A stretch of 64,000 bases of DNA from Ornithinibacillus massiliensis (GTDB taxonomy: Bacteria; Bacillota; Bacilli; Bacillales; Amphibacillaceae): assembly GCF_018310345.1 (NCBI RefSeq), contig NZ_JAGXBY010000002.1, positions 496,001 to 560,000 on the forward strand, read 5' to 3'. Position 1 is the stretch's first letter, and each line of letters starts with the position of its first letter. Both the position numbers and the translations under genes were made by a program. The notes under the pieces are model-generated. The model saw nothing but the letters and a program-made list of their open reading frames with translations, ran no database searches and was not told where the DNA came from. This document shows, piece by piece, positions 53,341-64,000 of this stretch.

Positions 53341-55191
53341 TTACATCACACGTTTAAACATTTTTTCTAACTCATACGTAGAAAAATGAATAATGATCGG
53401 CCGACCATGTGGGCATGTAAATGGATCAGTCGTTTTTCTTAAATCTTCCAGCAAGCGAAACATGTCATCATGGTTTAAGTGATGATTCGCTTTGATGGAA
53501 CGTTTGCATGACATTAAAATGGCCGCCTCTTCCCGTATCGACTCAACATTAATTCGTTCATCATGCATAATTTGATCTATCATTTCACGAATGACTTCTT
53601 CTTCAAATCCCTTTGGAAACCAGTTTGGATAGGATCGAATAATATACGTTTGATTACCAAAATCTTCGAAGAATAGCCCAACACTTTCTAATTCATCCCG
53701 GTAATGGTCGATAAAGATAGACTCCTGCTTCGAAAACTCGAATGTTAATGGAATTAGCAATTCTTGAACCTCATTGGTCGTTTTTCCTAACTTTTTCTTA
53801 AAGAATTCATATTTAATCCGTTCCTGTGCAGCATGCTGATCAATCATATAAAATCCATTCTCATTTTGAGCAAGAATATAGGTGCCGTGTAGTTGGCCAA
53901 TTGGATACATGGTTGGAACTCGGTCTTCAGAAGGAATGCCTTCTTCTTGTACTACAGGAGTCGGTGTAATTACTTCTTCCGGCTCAGAACCAAATCGTTC
54001 TTCTTTTTCTTGAACATGATGGTGCTTTCCATCTTGATCTACTATAATATCTTGTTTTACTTCTGGTTGGTACGCTGGATAATTATCCAATTTATTCGTA
54101 GGTTCTATCGTTTCCTTTAAAATTGTAGCAGACCGATCAAAATCCATTGTATGTTGAATGGATGGTCTAGGCTTTACCACCGGTTTTTGTTCAATCTCTG
54201 GAATTAGTCTAGTTTGTCTAAATGTATCTTGTATCAATTGCTCAACTAGTGTAAACAATTCTTTATCTTTACTAAAACGAGCCTCCAATTTTGTTGGATG
54301 GACATTAACATCAACTAAATAAGGATCCATTTCGATTGCTAGAACTGCAATCGGCGACCGCCCTATAGGTAGCAGCGTATGGTATCCACGAATTATCGCT
54401 TGATTTAACGGTATACTTTTAATATAACGACCATTTAATAGAATAGAAATGTAATTTCGTGATGCACGAGTGATTTCTGGCTTAGCTATAAACCCACTAA
54501 TCTTGAAATCTAAAGTCTCGCCTTTAATAGGTAACATCTTCCTCGCGACACCCATTCCATATATTTGCGCGATAACTTGTAGTAAATCTCCAGTACCAGG
54601 CGTTTTAAATAAAGATTTCCCGTTATGTGTTGCCTCAAACCGAACTTCTGGATGGGATAATGCTAGCCTATTTAATAGATCTGTAATATGACCAAGCTCC
54701 GTGTGAATAGTCTTCATATATTTTAAACGTGCAGGTGTATTATAGAATAGGTCTGACACTGTTATCTCAGTACCTTTTCTAGCATCACTTTTCCCCCGCT
54801 CCGTTACGATGCCACCTTCAAGGGATAAGTACGTTCCAGCAGCATCCCCTTGAGAAGTTCTAATCGTTAATCTACTTACAGACGCGATACTCGCTAACGC
54901 CTCCCCACGAAATCCAAGCGTATGAACATGGAATAAGTCGGATTCATTTCTTATTTTACTAGTTGCATGGCGAAGAAACGCCCGTTCCACATCCTCTTCA
55001 ACCATCCCTTCACCATCGTCTGTAATTTTAATTTGCTCTAAGCCTGCTTCATGTAATTCTATTTTCACCCAGGTACTACCAGCATCAATACTATTTTCAA
55101 CTAATTCTTTGACAACAGAGGCGGGTCTTTCCACAACCTCTCCTGCTGCTATTTTATTCGCTAGAGAATCTGGCATTTGAAATATTTTCAT
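53341..55191 (-). CDS. mutL: DNA mismatch repair protein MutL
   Basis: 616 residues: GHKL ATPase ([46 protein letters not shown]) and a C-terminal dimerisation domain with endonuclease motif [12 protein letters not shown], so it nicks the new strand like other MutL outside the E. coli type. It starts 26 bp after mutS. The middle linker (residues 330-410) is variable, Pro/Glu-rich. Confidence 0.95.
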   Translation of the reverse strand: MKIFQMPDSLANKIAAGEVVERPASVVKELVENSIDAGSTWVKIELHEAGLEQIKITDDGEGMVEEDVERAFLRHATSKIRNESDLFHVHTLGFRGEALASIASVSRLTIRTSQGDAAGTYLSLEGGIVTERGKSDARKGTEITVSDLFYNTPARLKYMKTIHTELGHITDLLNRLALSHPEVRFEATHNGKSLFKTPGTGDLLQVIAQIYGMGVARKMLPIKGETLDFKISGFIAKPEITRASRNYISILLNGRYIKSIPLNQAIIRGYHTLLPIGRSPIAVLAIEMDPYLVDVNVHPTKLEARFSKDKELFTLVEQLIQDTFRQTRLIPEIEQKPVVKPRPSIQHTMDFDRSATILKETIEPTNKLDNYPAYQPEVKQDIIVDQDGKHHHVQEKEERFGSEPEEVITPTPVVQEEGIPSEDRVPTMYPIGQLHGTYILAQNENGFYMIDQHAAQERIKYEFFKKKLGKTTNEVQELLIPLTFEFSKQESIFIDHYRDELESVGLFFEDFGNQTYIIRSYPNWFPKGFEEEVIREMIDQIMHDERINVESIREEAAILMSCKRSIKANHHLNHDDMFRLLEDLRKTTDPFTCPHGRPIIIHFSTYELEKMFKRVM

Positions 55192-55216
55192 TAGAAAGAA
55201 CCCTTTCTATTAATTA

Positions 55217-57802
55217 CTACTTTGATATCATGTTTTGTTTCACTAATTTTTGCAAGCGATGTAATTCGTTCATGGCCTCTAACGGAGTCATATCAAATAA
55301 ATCGATTTGATTTATTGCATCTACTAGTTTCCTATCTTCCAGAGGAGGTGTAATCTTCTCCTTCACTGGTTTTACTTCCTCCTCAAATAAGGAAAGCTGA
55401 TTGGACTCCTGGATATTCTCCTTCACTTCATGATTTTCCAATTGCTCTAAAATAACACTCGCCCGTCCGATTAATTTATCTGGTAGGTTTGCAAGTTTAG
55501 CTACATGAATTCCATAGCTTTTGTCTGCTGCCCCTTCTTTTATTTGGTGTAAAAAGACGACATTTCCCTCATATTCTTCCGCACGAACATGAATATTACG
55601 TAATCTAGGTAGATTTTCTTCTAGTGCCGTTAGTTCATGATAATGGGTAGAAAATAAAGTCTTGGCATGAATATGATCATGTATATATTCTACAATGGCT
55701 TGGGCAAGAGCCATACCATCATACGTACTAGTGCCTCGTCCAATTTCATCTAACAGGATTAGACTCCGATCTGTTGCATGCTCAATGGCATGATTGGCCT
55801 CCAACATTTCGACCATGAAAGTACTTTGTCCGGATACAAGGTCATCGGCAGCACCAATCCGAGTAAAGATTTGGTCAAAAATCATCAGCTCCGCTTCATC
55901 ACATGGTACGAAACAACCAATTTGCCCCATAATAGCGATTAATGCTAGCTGTCTCATATACGTGCTTTTACCAGACATATTCGGACCTGTGATTAATAGA
56001 ATACTTTTCTCATCATCTAACACGATGTCATTCGGGACAAATGTTCCATCATTCATCACCTGTTCAATCACAGGATGTCTACCATTTTTCACTTGAAGCT
56101 TATTTTCCGAAAACGTAGGACGATGATAATTATTTACTTCACTGACTGTCGCAAAAGCTTGTAAAACATCAATTTTACTTACAACATCTGCCAAAAATTG
56201 AATTCTAGGAATTTGCGCTTTAATTTGCTCCCGTATTTCTGTAAATAATGTGTATTCTAATTCAACACTTTTTTCTTCTGCTTCTAAAATCAACTGCTCT
56301 TTTTCTTTTAATTCAGGGGTGATAAATCTTTCTGCATTCGTTAACGTTTGCTTTCGCTCATATTTTCCTTCAGGTAACAGGTGTAAGTTAGCCTTCGTTA
56401 CTTCAATATAATAACCAAACACCCGATTATACCCAATCTTTAATGATTTAATATTAGTTTCTTGCTTTTCTTTTTGCTCAAGTTCTGCAATCCATTTCTT
56501 TCCATTTCTAGATGCATCTCGATAGGTGTCGAGCTGCTCGTTGTAACCATTCTTGATAATGGACCCTTCTTTAATGGAAATAGGTGGATCTTCCATGATA
56601 CTTTGTTCTAGCAAGTTAACTAAGTCCTCTGGATATTCTAGCAGTGTTGCTAAACCTCTAATTTCCTTATTGTCAATGGTTGAAAGTAGTCCTTTTATCT
56701 CCGGAATCCGTTTTAACGATTTTTTTAATTGTATAAGATCTCTTGCATTCACATTACCAAATGCAATCCTTCCAGCTAATCGCTCTAAATCATATACAGA
56801 TTTCAAACTATCTCGAAGTGCATCTCTCTCCATAAATGACTGATAAAATCCTTCTACCGCTTCTAAGCGTTTCTCTATCTGTATGCGGTCTAGTAGTGGA
56901 CGTTCTAGCCATTTTTTTAACATACGCGAACCCATTGCAGTGACTGTCTTATCTAACACCCACAATAGACTACCGTGTCTTCCTTTTCGAAGTATTGTTT
57001 CCGTCAGTTCCAGATTTCGTTTCGAATACATGTCCAAAGAAAGGAAGTGATCAAGCTCTAGTACTTCTGCCTGCTTTAGATGATCTAGTGACCTTTTTTG
57101 TGTATGTTGGACGTAATTTAATATCCTACTAAAAGCTTTCACTAATCTTTCGTCGTTTAGATTCTCACAAATGTCACGATACTCTCCATTGAATGTAACC
57201 TCATCCTGATAGGATAATGTTACGTGTAACCGATCTGTTAATTGCTTTTGTAATTCCTCAGGGAGTTCAGAAGAAATAACAATCTCTTTAATCGGTTGAT
57301 TATAAAACTCATGAATGACACGGTCAAAACCAGAAGCAATCTGGGCAATGCGGCTCTCACCAGTGGAAAGATCACAGTATACAATAACAAATGATCCATC
57401 ATGAAAATGGGATAAACTGGCGATATAATTATTGTTCCGTTCATTTAACATGGCACTTTCCATTACAGTACCTGGTGTGATCAGTTGTACCACTTCACGT
57501 TTCACAACACCTTTGGCCGTCTTGGGATCCTCCACCTGCTCACAAATGGCTACTTTATACCCTTTTTCAACTAGATTCTTTATATAGTTTTCCGCAGCAT
57601 GGTATGGTACGCCACACATTGGAATAGGATCTTCTTTTCCTGCATCACGTTTCGTTAACGTGATTTCTAATTCTCTAGATGCCTGAATCGCATCATCAAA
57701 AAACATTTCGTAAAAATCGCCTAAGCGGAAAAATAGAAATGCATCTTTATATTCTGCTTTTATCTTTAAATATTGTTCCATCATCGGTGTATATTTTGCC
57801 AT
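55217..57802 (-). CDS. mutS: DNA mismatch repair protein MutS
   Basis: 861 residues: mismatch-recognition domain ([20 protein letters not shown] with the Phe-x-Glu wedge), connector, lever, and ABC ATPase with Walker [21 protein letters not shown], signature region GQSTFMVEM and Walker [19 protein letters not shown]-terminal tail binds the beta clamp (NQLSLFEEE). The ATG at 57802 has GGAGG 8 bases upstream. An in-frame TTG at 57817 overlaps that site. Confidence 0.96.
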   Translation of the reverse strand: MAKYTPMMEQYLKIKAEYKDAFLFFRLGDFYEMFFDDAIQASRELEITLTKRDAGKEDPIPMCGVPYHAAENYIKNLVEKGYKVAICEQVEDPKTAKGVVKREVVQLITPGTVMESAMLNERNNNYIASLSHFHDGSFVIVYCDLSTGESRIAQIASGFDRVIHEFYNQPIKEIVISSELPEELQKQLTDRLHVTLSYQDEVTFNGEYRDICENLNDERLVKAFSRILNYVQHTQKRSLDHLKQAEVLELDHFLSLDMYSKRNLELTETILRKGRHGSLLWVLDKTVTAMGSRMLKKWLERPLLDRIQIEKRLEAVEGFYQSFMERDALRDSLKSVYDLERLAGRIAFGNVNARDLIQLKKSLKRIPEIKGLLSTIDNKEIRGLATLLEYPEDLVNLLEQSIMEDPPISIKEGSIIKNGYNEQLDTYRDASRNGKKWIAELEQKEKQETNIKSLKIGYNRVFGYYIEVTKANLHLLPEGKYERKQTLTNAERFITPELKEKEQLILEAEEKSVELEYTLFTEIREQIKAQIPRIQFLADVVSKIDVLQAFATVSEVNNYHRPTFSENKLQVKNGRHPVIEQVMNDGTFVPNDIVLDDEKSILLITGPNMSGKSTYMRQLALIAIMGQIGCFVPCDEAELMIFDQIFTRIGAADDLVSGQSTFMVEMLEANHAIEHATDRSLILLDEIGRGTSTYDGMALAQAIVEYIHDHIHAKTLFSTHYHELTALEENLPRLRNIHVRAEEYEGNVVFLHQIKEGAADKSYGIHVAKLANLPDKLIGRASVILEQLENHEVKENIQESNQLSLFEEEVKPVKEKITPPLEDRKLVDAINQIDLFDMTPLEAMNELHRLQKLVKQNMISK

Positions 57803-57889
57803 TACAAAATCCTCCAAAAGCCTACATATTATTCTATTATTATAGCATAAAATGAAAAGAAGGACTTATAGCTCAATTTACCAAAAAAA

Positions 57890-57916
57890 AACTTACGAGG
57901 AACATCCCCGTAAGTT
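57890..57916 (-). terminator. Terminator of cotE
   Basis: An 11-bp stem with one mismatch (AACTTACGGGG/CCTCGTAAGTT on the minus strand) plus nine T, just past the cotE stop. Confidence 0.85.
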
Positions 57917-57918
57917 GA

Positions 57919-58500
57919 TTAATCTTTACTTCTACTACTTGAACTACTTTCTAGAAAGTCTGGATTTAAATCACTCAATTCATCTTCGGTAAGTGCGTAA
58001 TCCCAGCTTTCCTCTTCATCTTGATGTTTGTGAGCTTTAGGTTTTACCTTAACAAATACTTTTGTTTCGCCTAGCACTTGAACCAAAAATTCTCTTTCAA
58101 TATCTACAAGAATTTTATTTCCTTGGTTTGAAATTCTGCACTCCAAGCAATTAGGTTGTTGTAATACTTTACAAATCACATCATAATCATCGTTAATGCA
58201 ATTCTCATCTAAAACACCTAGAGGAATATAGTCACAGTATGTTACTCGCTCTGTAACTACCTCCGTTTTTGTATTATCATTATAGGAATACCAAATATTA
58301 ATCTCATAGCTTCCGTTAACTTCAATGGTATCCTCTGATTTTTTCTTTGCATTATATAGATGATTTATTACCCAGCATCCAAGGATACTTGTAGGTCTAT
58401 GTGATGGCGAAACGGAATGAGTTGCCTGTGTGAATTTTTTACCCTTACCGATAACCGCTTTTGTAATTATTTCTCGGTAGTCTTTATCTAGAAAACTCAT
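57919..58500 (-). CDS. cotE: Outer spore coat morphogenetic protein CotE
   Basis: 193 residues with the conserved CotE core [54 protein letters not shown] and [18 protein letters not shown], and the acidic C-terminal tail ending [12 protein letters not shown]. It organises the outer coat in the mother cell. The ATG at 58500 ([12 protein letters not shown]) fits the family. An upstream ATG-bearing extension lacks a better ribosome site. Sigma-E/K control is expected. Confidence 0.92.
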   Translation of the reverse strand: MSFLDKDYREIITKAVIGKGKKFTQATHSVSPSHRPTSILGCWVINHLYNAKKKSEDTIEVNGSYEINIWYSYNDNTKTEVVTERVTYCDYIPLGVLDENCINDDYDVICKVLQQPNCLECRISNQGNKILVDIEREFLVQVLGETKVFVKVKPKAHKHQDEEESWDYALTEDELSDLNPDFLESSSSSRSKD

Positions 58501-58651
58501 AATGACGTAAACCTCCTCTTTTTTCATAGTCATTTTATGCAAGACAAATACCTAAAGTGCATAATGAATGAAGAAAGAGTGAAAAGGAATTTCGTAAAAT
58601 AGGCGATAACCGTTTCACAGCAGGTCTTTTAGGGTTTAGAATGGGAAAGCA

Positions 58652-58676
58652 AAAGAGCCTTTATAGCAGGCTCTTT
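58652..58676. terminator. Hairpin in the cotE-ymcA gap
   Basis: Stem AAAGAGCC/GGCTCTTT with 9-base loop. It is part of the 390-bp gap 58501-58890, which holds cotE's promoter region and two hairpins but no gene I can support. Confidence 0.5.
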
Positions 58677-58784
58677 AATTCTCATTATTTCCAAGTTATA
58701 TAGATGGTCACTATTATGTTTTTTCAACTACTTAATCATGATTTCCTTTTTAGTGCGATTTTACAAAGTATTGGTAATGTGAAA

Positions 58785-58843
58785 AAGTGGCTGAAAATAA
58801 ACTAAAAGACTTAAAAATAAATACTCTTGTATCCCAGCCACTT
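58785..58843 (-). terminator. Terminator of the miaB-ymcA transcript
   Basis: AAGTGGCTG/CAGCCACTT arms with a 41-base AT-rich loop and TTTTTC on the minus strand, 48 bp past the ymcA stop. Confidence 0.65.
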
Positions 58844-58890
58844 CCATTATTCTTTACGATTTACATGCTTATTTCTTTAAAACCGACCTC

Positions 58891-59319
58891 TTAATGGTCA
58901 CAACCTACACTATTTTTTTCTCCTGTAGCTGTTTTCCCTGATAATGGATCTCCACCAGTTGATTCAATTACTTTATTCGTTACTTCGCGTGCGATCGTTT
59001 TAGACACGAGCTGCAATACGTCATTGACAACGATTTGAGTTTCTTTAAATTCCTGTACAATTGGAATTTCGTCAATTTCTGCTTGTAGACGATCTATCTC
59101 TTCCTCTATACGTTTTAGCGCCTCTCTTTTTTCATAGGCTTGGAAGTTAACTGCTTGCTTCTGTAACGTCTTAATTTTTTGGATCAATTTTTGGACCTTT
59201 TTATTTTCATTGATCTTTGCTTCCACTTGCTTAAACCGATCAATTTCTTCTGTATTAGCAAGCATATCGGCTAATTTTTTTGCTTCTTCTAATATTTGTG
59301 TACGAGTATATTCAGCCAT
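58891..59319 (-). CDS. ymcA: YmcA (RicA), YlbF/YmcA family
   Basis: 142 residues, mostly helical (VEAKINENKKVQKLIQKIKT, EALKRIEEEIDRLQAEIDEI), with a C-terminal Cys (VGCDH) near the end as in the Fe-S-cluster-bearing Ric complex. With YlbF and YaaT it stimulates Spo0A phosphorylation, biofilm and competence and directs RNase Y; rny lies nearby. Its ATG follows the miaB stop with no gap (TAAATG), so they are coupled. Confidence 0.9.
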   Translation of the reverse strand: MAEYTRTQILEEAKKLADMLANTEEIDRFKQVEAKINENKKVQKLIQKIKTLQKQAVNFQAYEKREALKRIEEEIDRLQAEIDEIPIVQEFKETQIVVNDVLQLVSKTIAREVTNKVIESTGGDPLSGKTATGEKNSVGCDH

Positions 59320-60897
59320 TTATTTCACCTCTACTGTATTTTCAACCATAACACCGTTCAATGACCATGTCTTTGCTTCAGTTATTTTTACCTCTACAAT
59401 TTTACCAATTGCAGACTTTGGTCCTTTGAAGTTAACTAGTTTGTTCTTCTCTGTATATCCAGCCAGAACATCAGGATCTTTTTTACTTTCGCCTTCTACC
59501 AGTACTTTGACAACTTTATTCTCATACGACTTCATGGAAGCAGCAGATTGCTTGTTGACAAGTTCATTTAAACGATAAAGACGTTTCTTCTTCACTTCTT
59601 CTGGCACATCATCTTTCTTCTTAGCTGCAGGTGTACCTTCACGAGGAGAGTAGATAAACGTATACGCAGCCTCGAACCCTACTTCTTCTACAAGTGACAT
59701 CGTTTCCTCAAATTGTTCTTCCGTTTCATTCGGGAATCCTACTATAATATCTGTTGTTAATGTTACATTCGGAATAGCTTCACGGATTTTGCGAACTAAC
59801 TCAAGGTAATCTTCACGTGTATATTTACGATTCATTCGTTTTAAAACTTCATTACTACCAGATTGTACTGGTAGGTGAATGTGGTCAAGTAAGTTTCCAC
59901 CTTTTGCTAGAACTTCAATCAGGTGATCATCAAAGTCTCTAGGATGGGATGTTGTAAAACGAACACGTGGTATATCAATTTTATGGATATCATCCATTAA
60001 ATCACCGAATCGATACTCGATATCCTCAAAATCCTTACCATAAGCATTAACATTTTGGCCAAGCAACGTAATCTCTTGATACCCTTGAGCAGCTAATTGA
60101 CGGATTTCCTGTATAATATCTTCTGGTCTACGGCTTCTTTCCTTACCTCTTGTCATTGGAACTATACAGTAAGTACAGAATTTATCACAGCCATACATAA
60201 TATTTACCCATGCTTTAATCTTCCCATTTCGGACCTTTGGAAGGTTTTCAATAATGTCCCCTTCTTTAGACCATACTTCAACCACTTGGGCCTTTCCAAA
60301 CATTGCTTCTTTTAATAAATGTGGTAAACGATGGATATTATGTGTACCGAATACTAAGTCAATATGCTGATGTTTCTTCATGATACGATCAACGACAGAT
60401 TCTTCTTGAGACATACAACCACAAACACCTAGGATTAGGTCCGGCTTCTCAACTTTTAGTGGCTTTAAGTGTCCAATTTCACCAAATACCTTATTCTCCG
60501 CGTTTTCACGTATAGCACAGGTATTGAGTAAGATGAGATCTGCTTCACTTGTTTCTGTGGTAGACTCATATCCCATTTCTGTAAGAATACCTGCCATGAC
60601 TTCCGTATCATGTTCATTCATTTGACAACCATATGTACGGATGAGAAACTTCTTCCCTTTTCCGATTTCCTGCATATCTTCTGGAATACTAAAGTCATAA
60701 TGAAATTGTACTTCTTCTCTACGACGCTTTCTAGCTTTCTTTAAATCAGGTGGTTGATAACTAGTTTGAAAATATTTGGCAATTAAATCATCACTAGACA
60801 TTTTCTTTAAACGTTCCATATTATCTTGCTCTGAATTAAATTCAGTAGATTGAACTGGATTTATTTGTGCTTGTTCTAGTCGTTGTTTTTCATTCAT
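59320..60897 (-). CDS. miaB: tRNA-2-methylthio-N6-dimethylallyladenosine synthase
   Basis: 525 residues: an N-terminal UPF0004 domain with three Cys ([29 protein letters not shown]), radical-SAM motif CDKFCTYC, and a C-terminal TRAM domain ([20 protein letters not shown]). It adds the methylthio group to i6A37 made by MiaA, using two [4Fe-4S] clusters. The N-terminal 65-residue extension is usual in Bacilli. It starts the miaB-ymcA operon. Confidence 0.95.
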   Translation of the reverse strand: MNEKQRLEQAQINPVQSTEFNSEQDNMERLKKMSSDDLIAKYFQTSYQPPDLKKARKRRREEVQFHYDFSIPEDMQEIGKGKKFLIRTYGCQMNEHDTEVMAGILTEMGYESTTETSEADLILLNTCAIRENAENKVFGEIGHLKPLKVEKPDLILGVCGCMSQEESVVDRIMKKHQHIDLVFGTHNIHRLPHLLKEAMFGKAQVVEVWSKEGDIIENLPKVRNGKIKAWVNIMYGCDKFCTYCIVPMTRGKERSRRPEDIIQEIRQLAAQGYQEITLLGQNVNAYGKDFEDIEYRFGDLMDDIHKIDIPRVRFTTSHPRDFDDHLIEVLAKGGNLLDHIHLPVQSGSNEVLKRMNRKYTREDYLELVRKIREAIPNVTLTTDIIVGFPNETEEQFEETMSLVEEVGFEAAYTFIYSPREGTPAAKKKDDVPEEVKKKRLYRLNELVNKQSAASMKSYENKVVKVLVEGESKKDPDVLAGYTEKNKLVNFKGPKSAIGKIVEVKITEAKTWSLNGVMVENTVEVK

Positions 60898-61206
60898 CAG
60901 ACGATCTCCTTTCTAATGGTCAGGAAAAAATATGTATCATTACTCATTATTACAGTATAAAGCCTTTCCATGAATTTAACAATAATTGTGAGAAAACGAC
61001 ACAATTAATTTTAATCTATTCTTCACTTGTAATAGTGGAGGCTGGTGCTCAATATAAACCGGAAGTAGCTACCGATGGCCTACAGTAGACTGCTCATATT
61101 TAACTAGCTACTTTCTTACAACGGGATAAAATACTTGGTCAATATTATTCCCCGAGCAAAAATAAAAGTGCTACGCATATTAGCGTAACACTATGTATTC
61201 AGTAGG
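60898..61206. other. 309-bp gap between miaB and spoVS
   Basis: B. subtilis has tdh and kbl here, and no remnant of them is recognisable. I see the miaB leader, a slightly GC-richer stretch at 61035-61100 and the spoVS terminator at 61167-61192. Nothing else can be supported. Confidence 0.5.
61167..61192 (-). terminator. Terminator of spoVS
   Basis: A 10-bp stem with one mismatch (AGTGTTACGC/GCGTAGCACT on the minus strand), 6-base loop, and TTTATTTTT. Confidence 0.85.
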
Positions 61207-61467
61207 CTATCTTGGTTCAACAATTAATTTAATTGCTGTTCTTTCCTCGTTGTCGATCATAATGTCTGTAAAGGCAGGAATGCAAATTAAATCCACTCCA
61301 CTAGGGGCCACAAATCCTCTAGCGATTGCAACTGCTTTGACGGCCTGGTTAAGTGCTCCAGCGCCTATAGCTTGAATTTCTGCTGTGCCACGTTCGCGTA
61401 ATACATTCGCAAGTGCTCCCGCTACTGAATTTGGGTTTGATTTAGCTGAGACCTTTAATATTTCCAA
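61207..61467 (-). CDS. spoVS: Stage V sporulation protein S
   Basis: 86 residues of an Alba-like nucleic-acid-binding protein (VSAKSNPNSVAGALANVLRE, IQAIGAGALNQAVKAVAIAR, GVDLICIPAFTDIMID), nearly invariant across spore formers. It is needed for progress past stage V and cell separation. TTG at 61467 is chosen because AAGGAGG is 8 bases before it, and this gives the exact 86-residue B. subtilis length. An ATG at 61485 would overlap the ribosome site. Confidence 0.95.
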   Translation of the reverse strand: MEILKVSAKSNPNSVAGALANVLRERGTAEIQAIGAGALNQAVKAVAIARGFVAPSGVDLICIPAFTDIMIDNEERTAIKLIVEPR

Positions 61468-61591
61468 TACTAGTACCTCCTTCATTTCCTATTATAGTTC
61501 CTACTGCTACTATATTCTCTTAACCGTTAGCTTATAACCTTATTATGCATCAACAATTCGAAAAATTCAAATATCCCCACTACTTGAAGAC

Positions 61592-62389
61592 CTATGAAAA
61601 GAAAGGATGATCTTCATTAATCATGATTCTCTCAATTTTAGTTGCTTTTCCGCTTTCCTCATTAATAGATACTAAGACCCCATTTAATTGATTCCGCCCA
61701 TTGGTATCTGGTTCAAATCGAACAGGTAAACTGGTTAAAAACCTTTTCAGTACCGCCTCCCGTTCAACTCCTAATATCCCATCATAAGGTCCAGTCATCC
61801 CTACATCTGTAATATATGCCGTACCACCTGGTAAAATGCGATTATCTGCTGTTTGTGTATGTGTATGCGTACCAACTACTGCACTTACACGGCCATCCAC
61901 ATACCAACCCATCGCTTGTTTTTCACTAGTAGCTTCGGCATGAAAGTCTAAAAAGATTAGATTAGTTCTCTTCTTAGCATCCGCAATTAATTCATCTGCT
62001 TTTGTAAATGGATCGTCTATTGCTGGTAAAAATGTGCGCCCTTGTAAGTTCATAACTGCTATTTCAATTCCATTTATGTTGATAAAGGTTAACCCCTTTC
62101 CTGGGGTTCCTTCTGGAAAATTAGCAGGTCTAATTAAATTCTTCGCATCATCTATAAATTCAAAGATGTCCTTCTTATCCCAAGTATGATTCCCCATTGT
62201 AATCACTTGTGCACCAAGTCCCATAAATTGTTTATAAATTTTCTCGGTAATTCCCTTGCCTGAAGCAGCGTTTTCTCCATTTATAATAATAGCATGCGGT
62301 TTATATTTGTCTTTTAATCTAGGTAAATATTCTTGTACCATATCTCTTCCAGGAGACCCAAAAACATCTCCAATAAATAAAATCTTCAT
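61592..62389 (-). CDS. ymdB: Metallophosphoesterase YmdB
   Basis: 265 residues with the binuclear metal sites of the YmdB family: LFIGDVFGSPGRDMV, ITMGNHTWDKKDIF, FLDFHAEATSEKQ and VVGTHTHTQTADN. It hydrolyses 2',3'- and 3',5'-cyclic nucleotides, and in B. subtilis sets the balance between motility and biofilm. It lies between rny and spoVS as there. The ATG at 62389 is preferred, since AAGGATG is well spaced and the length matches. Confidence 0.94.
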   Translation of the reverse strand: MKILFIGDVFGSPGRDMVQEYLPRLKDKYKPHAIIINGENAASGKGITEKIYKQFMGLGAQVITMGNHTWDKKDIFEFIDDAKNLIRPANFPEGTPGKGLTFININGIEIAVMNLQGRTFLPAIDDPFTKADELIADAKKRTNLIFLDFHAEATSEKQAMGWYVDGRVSAVVGTHTHTQTADNRILPGGTAYITDVGMTGPYDGILGVEREAVLKRFLTSLPVRFEPDTNGRNQLNGVLVSINEESGKATKIERIMINEDHPFFS

Positions 62390-62483
62390 CTTATTAATCA
62401 TCCTTATCATTTCAATATGTTATTAGTTTTTCATATCCTTTACCTAATGTCAAAGTAATCCAATGAAAAAAAGGACATATAAA

Positions 62484-62508
62484 AAGTGGGGGCTATTATC
62501 CCCCACTT
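62484..62508 (-). terminator. Terminator of rny
   Basis: A 9-bp perfect stem AAGTGGGGG/CCCCCACTT, 7-base loop and TTTTTA on the minus strand, 13 bp past the rny stop. Confidence 0.9.
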
Positions 62509-62521
62509 ACTTCGTTACCTG

Positions 62522-64000
62522 TTATTTAGCATATTCTACTGCTCTCGTTTCACGAATTACAGTCACTTTAATATGACCTGGATAATCAAGCTCACTTTCA
62601 ATACGTTTACGAATATCTCTTGCAATACGTGCAGAATCTATATCATCTATTTCATCCGGCTTCACCATGATTCGAATCTCTCTTCCGGCTTGGATGGCAA
62701 ATGATTTTTCAACACCTGCGAACGACTCAGAAATTTCTTCTAACTTCTCTAGACGTTTAATATAATTTTCCAATGTTTCACTTCTAGCACCTGGTCGTGC
62801 AGCAGATAAAGCATCAGCAGCTGCTACTAGTACTGAAATGATAGAAGTAGGTTCTTCATCACCATGGTGAGAAGCAATCGCATTGATTACAACTTCGTGT
62901 TCTTTGTATTTCGTTGCAAGCTCTTTACCAATTTCAACGTGGCTTCCTTCCACTTCATGATCAATTGCTTTCCCAATATCATGAAGTAATCCAGCTCTTC
63001 TTGCCAATCTTACATCTTCACCTAATTCAGCAGCAAGTAAACCTGATAAATATGCAACTTCTGTTGAATGTTTCAATACGTTTTGACCATAGCTTGTACG
63101 ATATTTTAGGCGACCGAGAATTTTAATTAGATCAGGATGTAGACCATGTACACCAACCTCAAATGTTGTTTCTTCCCCAACTTCCCGTATATACTCATCC
63201 ACTTCACGACGAGCTTTATCCACCATTTCTTCAATTCTCGCTGGGTGAATTCTACCGTCTTGTACGAGTTTTTCTAACGCTATACGAGCAGTTTCTCTAC
63301 GAATCGGGTCAAAACCAGATAGAATGACTGCTTCTGGTGTATCATCAATGATTAAATCGATTCCTGTTAACGTTTCTAATGTACGAATGTTTCGACCTTC
63401 ACGACCAATAATACGACCTTTCATTTCATCATTAGGAAGATTCACAACAGATACAGTAGTCTCAGCAACGTGGTCTGCAGCACAGCGTTGTAATGCTAAA
63501 GATAAGATGCTTTTTGCTTTCTTATCTGCTTCTTCTTTGGCACGATTCTCAGATTCTTTAACCATAATTGCTGATTCATGTGCTAATTCCTTTTCAAGTC
63601 GCTCTAAAATGATGCTTCTTGCCTGATCAGTAGTATATCCAGAAATGCGCTCAAGCTCCGTTTGCTGCTCATGTAACATTGCTTCCACTTTGCTTTCCAT
63701 TTCTTCAATTTGTTGTTGTTTTTCTGTAAGCGATTGTTCACGTTTTTCAAGCATCAACTCACGCTTATCCAATGTTTCACTTTTTCTATCCAGATTTTCT
63801 TCTCTTTGCATCAGGCGATTTTCTTGCTTTTGTACTTCAGAACGACGTTCACGTAATTCTTGCTCTGTCTGCTGACGAAGTTTATGATTCTCATCCTTCG
63901 CCTCAAGAAGCGCCTCTTTTTTAGCGGCATCTGCATTTCGATGTGCTTCTTCAACTATTTGCTTTGCTAAATTTTCCGCACTGGAAATTTTAGCTTCTGC
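62522..64000 (-). CDS. rny: Ribonuclease Y (5' end outside the window)
   Basis: 492 codons are visible, open to the right edge. There is a long N-terminal coiled coil ([20 protein letters not shown]), a KH domain ([20 protein letters not shown]) and an HD domain ([19 protein letters not shown]) ending [12 protein letters not shown]. RNase Y is the membrane-bound endonuclease starting mRNA decay in Bacilli. The missing 25-30 residues would be its membrane anchor. ymdB follows 133 bp downstream across a terminator. Confidence 0.96.
   Translation of the reverse strand, partial: AEAKISSAENLAKQIVEEAHRNADAAKKEALLEAKDENHKLRQQTEQELRERRSEVQKQENRLMQREENLDRKSETLDKRELMLEKREQSLTEKQQQIEEMESKVEAMLHEQQTELERISGYTTDQARSIILERLEKELAHESAIMVKESENRAKEEADKKAKSILSLALQRCAADHVAETTVSVVNLPNDEMKGRIIGREGRNIRTLETLTGIDLIIDDTPEAVILSGFDPIRRETARIALEKLVQDGRIHPARIEEMVDKARREVDEYIREVGEETTFEVGVHGLHPDLIKILGRLKYRTSYGQNVLKHSTEVAYLSGLLAAELGEDVRLARRAGLLHDIGKAIDHEVEGSHVEIGKELATKYKEHEVVINAIASHHGDEEPTSIISVLVAAADALSAARPGARSETLENYIKRLEKLEEISESFAGVEKSFAIQAGREIRIMVKPDEIDDIDSARIARDIRKRIESELDYPGHIKVTVIRETRAVEYAK

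Noticed and set aside
60898..61206. Remnant of tdh or kbl between miaB and spoVS
   Set aside because: No recognisable motif of either enzyme is present in any frame.

Overview
The window reads as chromosome of a low-GC, endospore-forming Bacillaceae species, probably from the Oceanobacillus/Virgibacillus group. The evidence is the spore genes (cotE, spoVS, spoVK, tlp, sirA), AGGAGG-type ribosome sites with many TTG starts, and gene order. From rny (right edge) to parC (left) the order follows the Bacillus subtilis rny-to-parC block, read backwards: rny-ymdB-spoVS-miaB-ymcA-cotE-mutS-mutL-miaA-hfq-spoVK-hflX-ynbB-glnR-glnA-lexA-(yneA slot)-yneB-ynzC-tkt-sirA-yneF-ccdA-ccdB-ccdC-yneK-citB-yneN-tlp-yneP-yneQ-plsY-yneT-parE-parC. 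No rRNA, tRNA, CRISPR array or insertion sequence was seen.

Left end (1-8.8 kb): a truncated dynamin-like GTPase, a 234-bp GC-rich repeat with 13-bp terminal inverted repeats, a CBS-domain protein, and a leucine/isovalerate catabolic operon: acyl-CoA dehydrogenase, biotin carboxylase, biotin carrier, enoyl-CoA hydratase and carboxyltransferase. A TetR regulator precedes the operon. The best start for this TetR is an ACG where ATG is expected. The operon lacks the HMG-CoA lyase and acyl-CoA synthetase genes found in the B. subtilis yng operon.

8.8-25.6 kb: topoisomerase IV, lipid and folate genes (plsY, folE2), yidD, a thioesterase, spore protein Tlp, an FbpB-like microprotein, aconitase, a PAS sensor kinase, and the cytochrome c maturation genes ccdA/B/C with an orphan MrpB-like antiporter subunit among them.

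25,614-40,868: a 15.2-kb integrated element bounded by a perfect 60-bp direct repeat of the yneF 3' end. All its genes lie on the minus strand. It has a tyrosine integrase, terminase small and large subunits, portal, scaffold, major capsid protein, probable head-completion proteins, a BhlA/UviB-like holin, a winged-helix probable replication initiator with iteron-like repeats, a small HTH protein and accessory genes. No tail tube, sheath, tape measure, fibre or endolysin was seen. This suggests a capsid-forming phage-inducible chromosomal island (cf-PICI) type of satellite, or else a deleted prophage. Its gene order is unusual: the capsid module lies upstream of, and apart from, the replication and terminase/portal module. 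About 1 kb beside the integrase holds degenerate copies of a small gene.

40.8-64 kb: conserved housekeeping genes. The lexA-yneB gap has three LexA-box-like sites and, in place of LysM-bearing YneA, a 30-codon ORF for a single-pass membrane microprotein. glnRA has a strong sigma-A promoter and an adjacent GlnR box. The mismatch repair, tRNA modification and spore genes end with RNase Y, truncated at the window edge.
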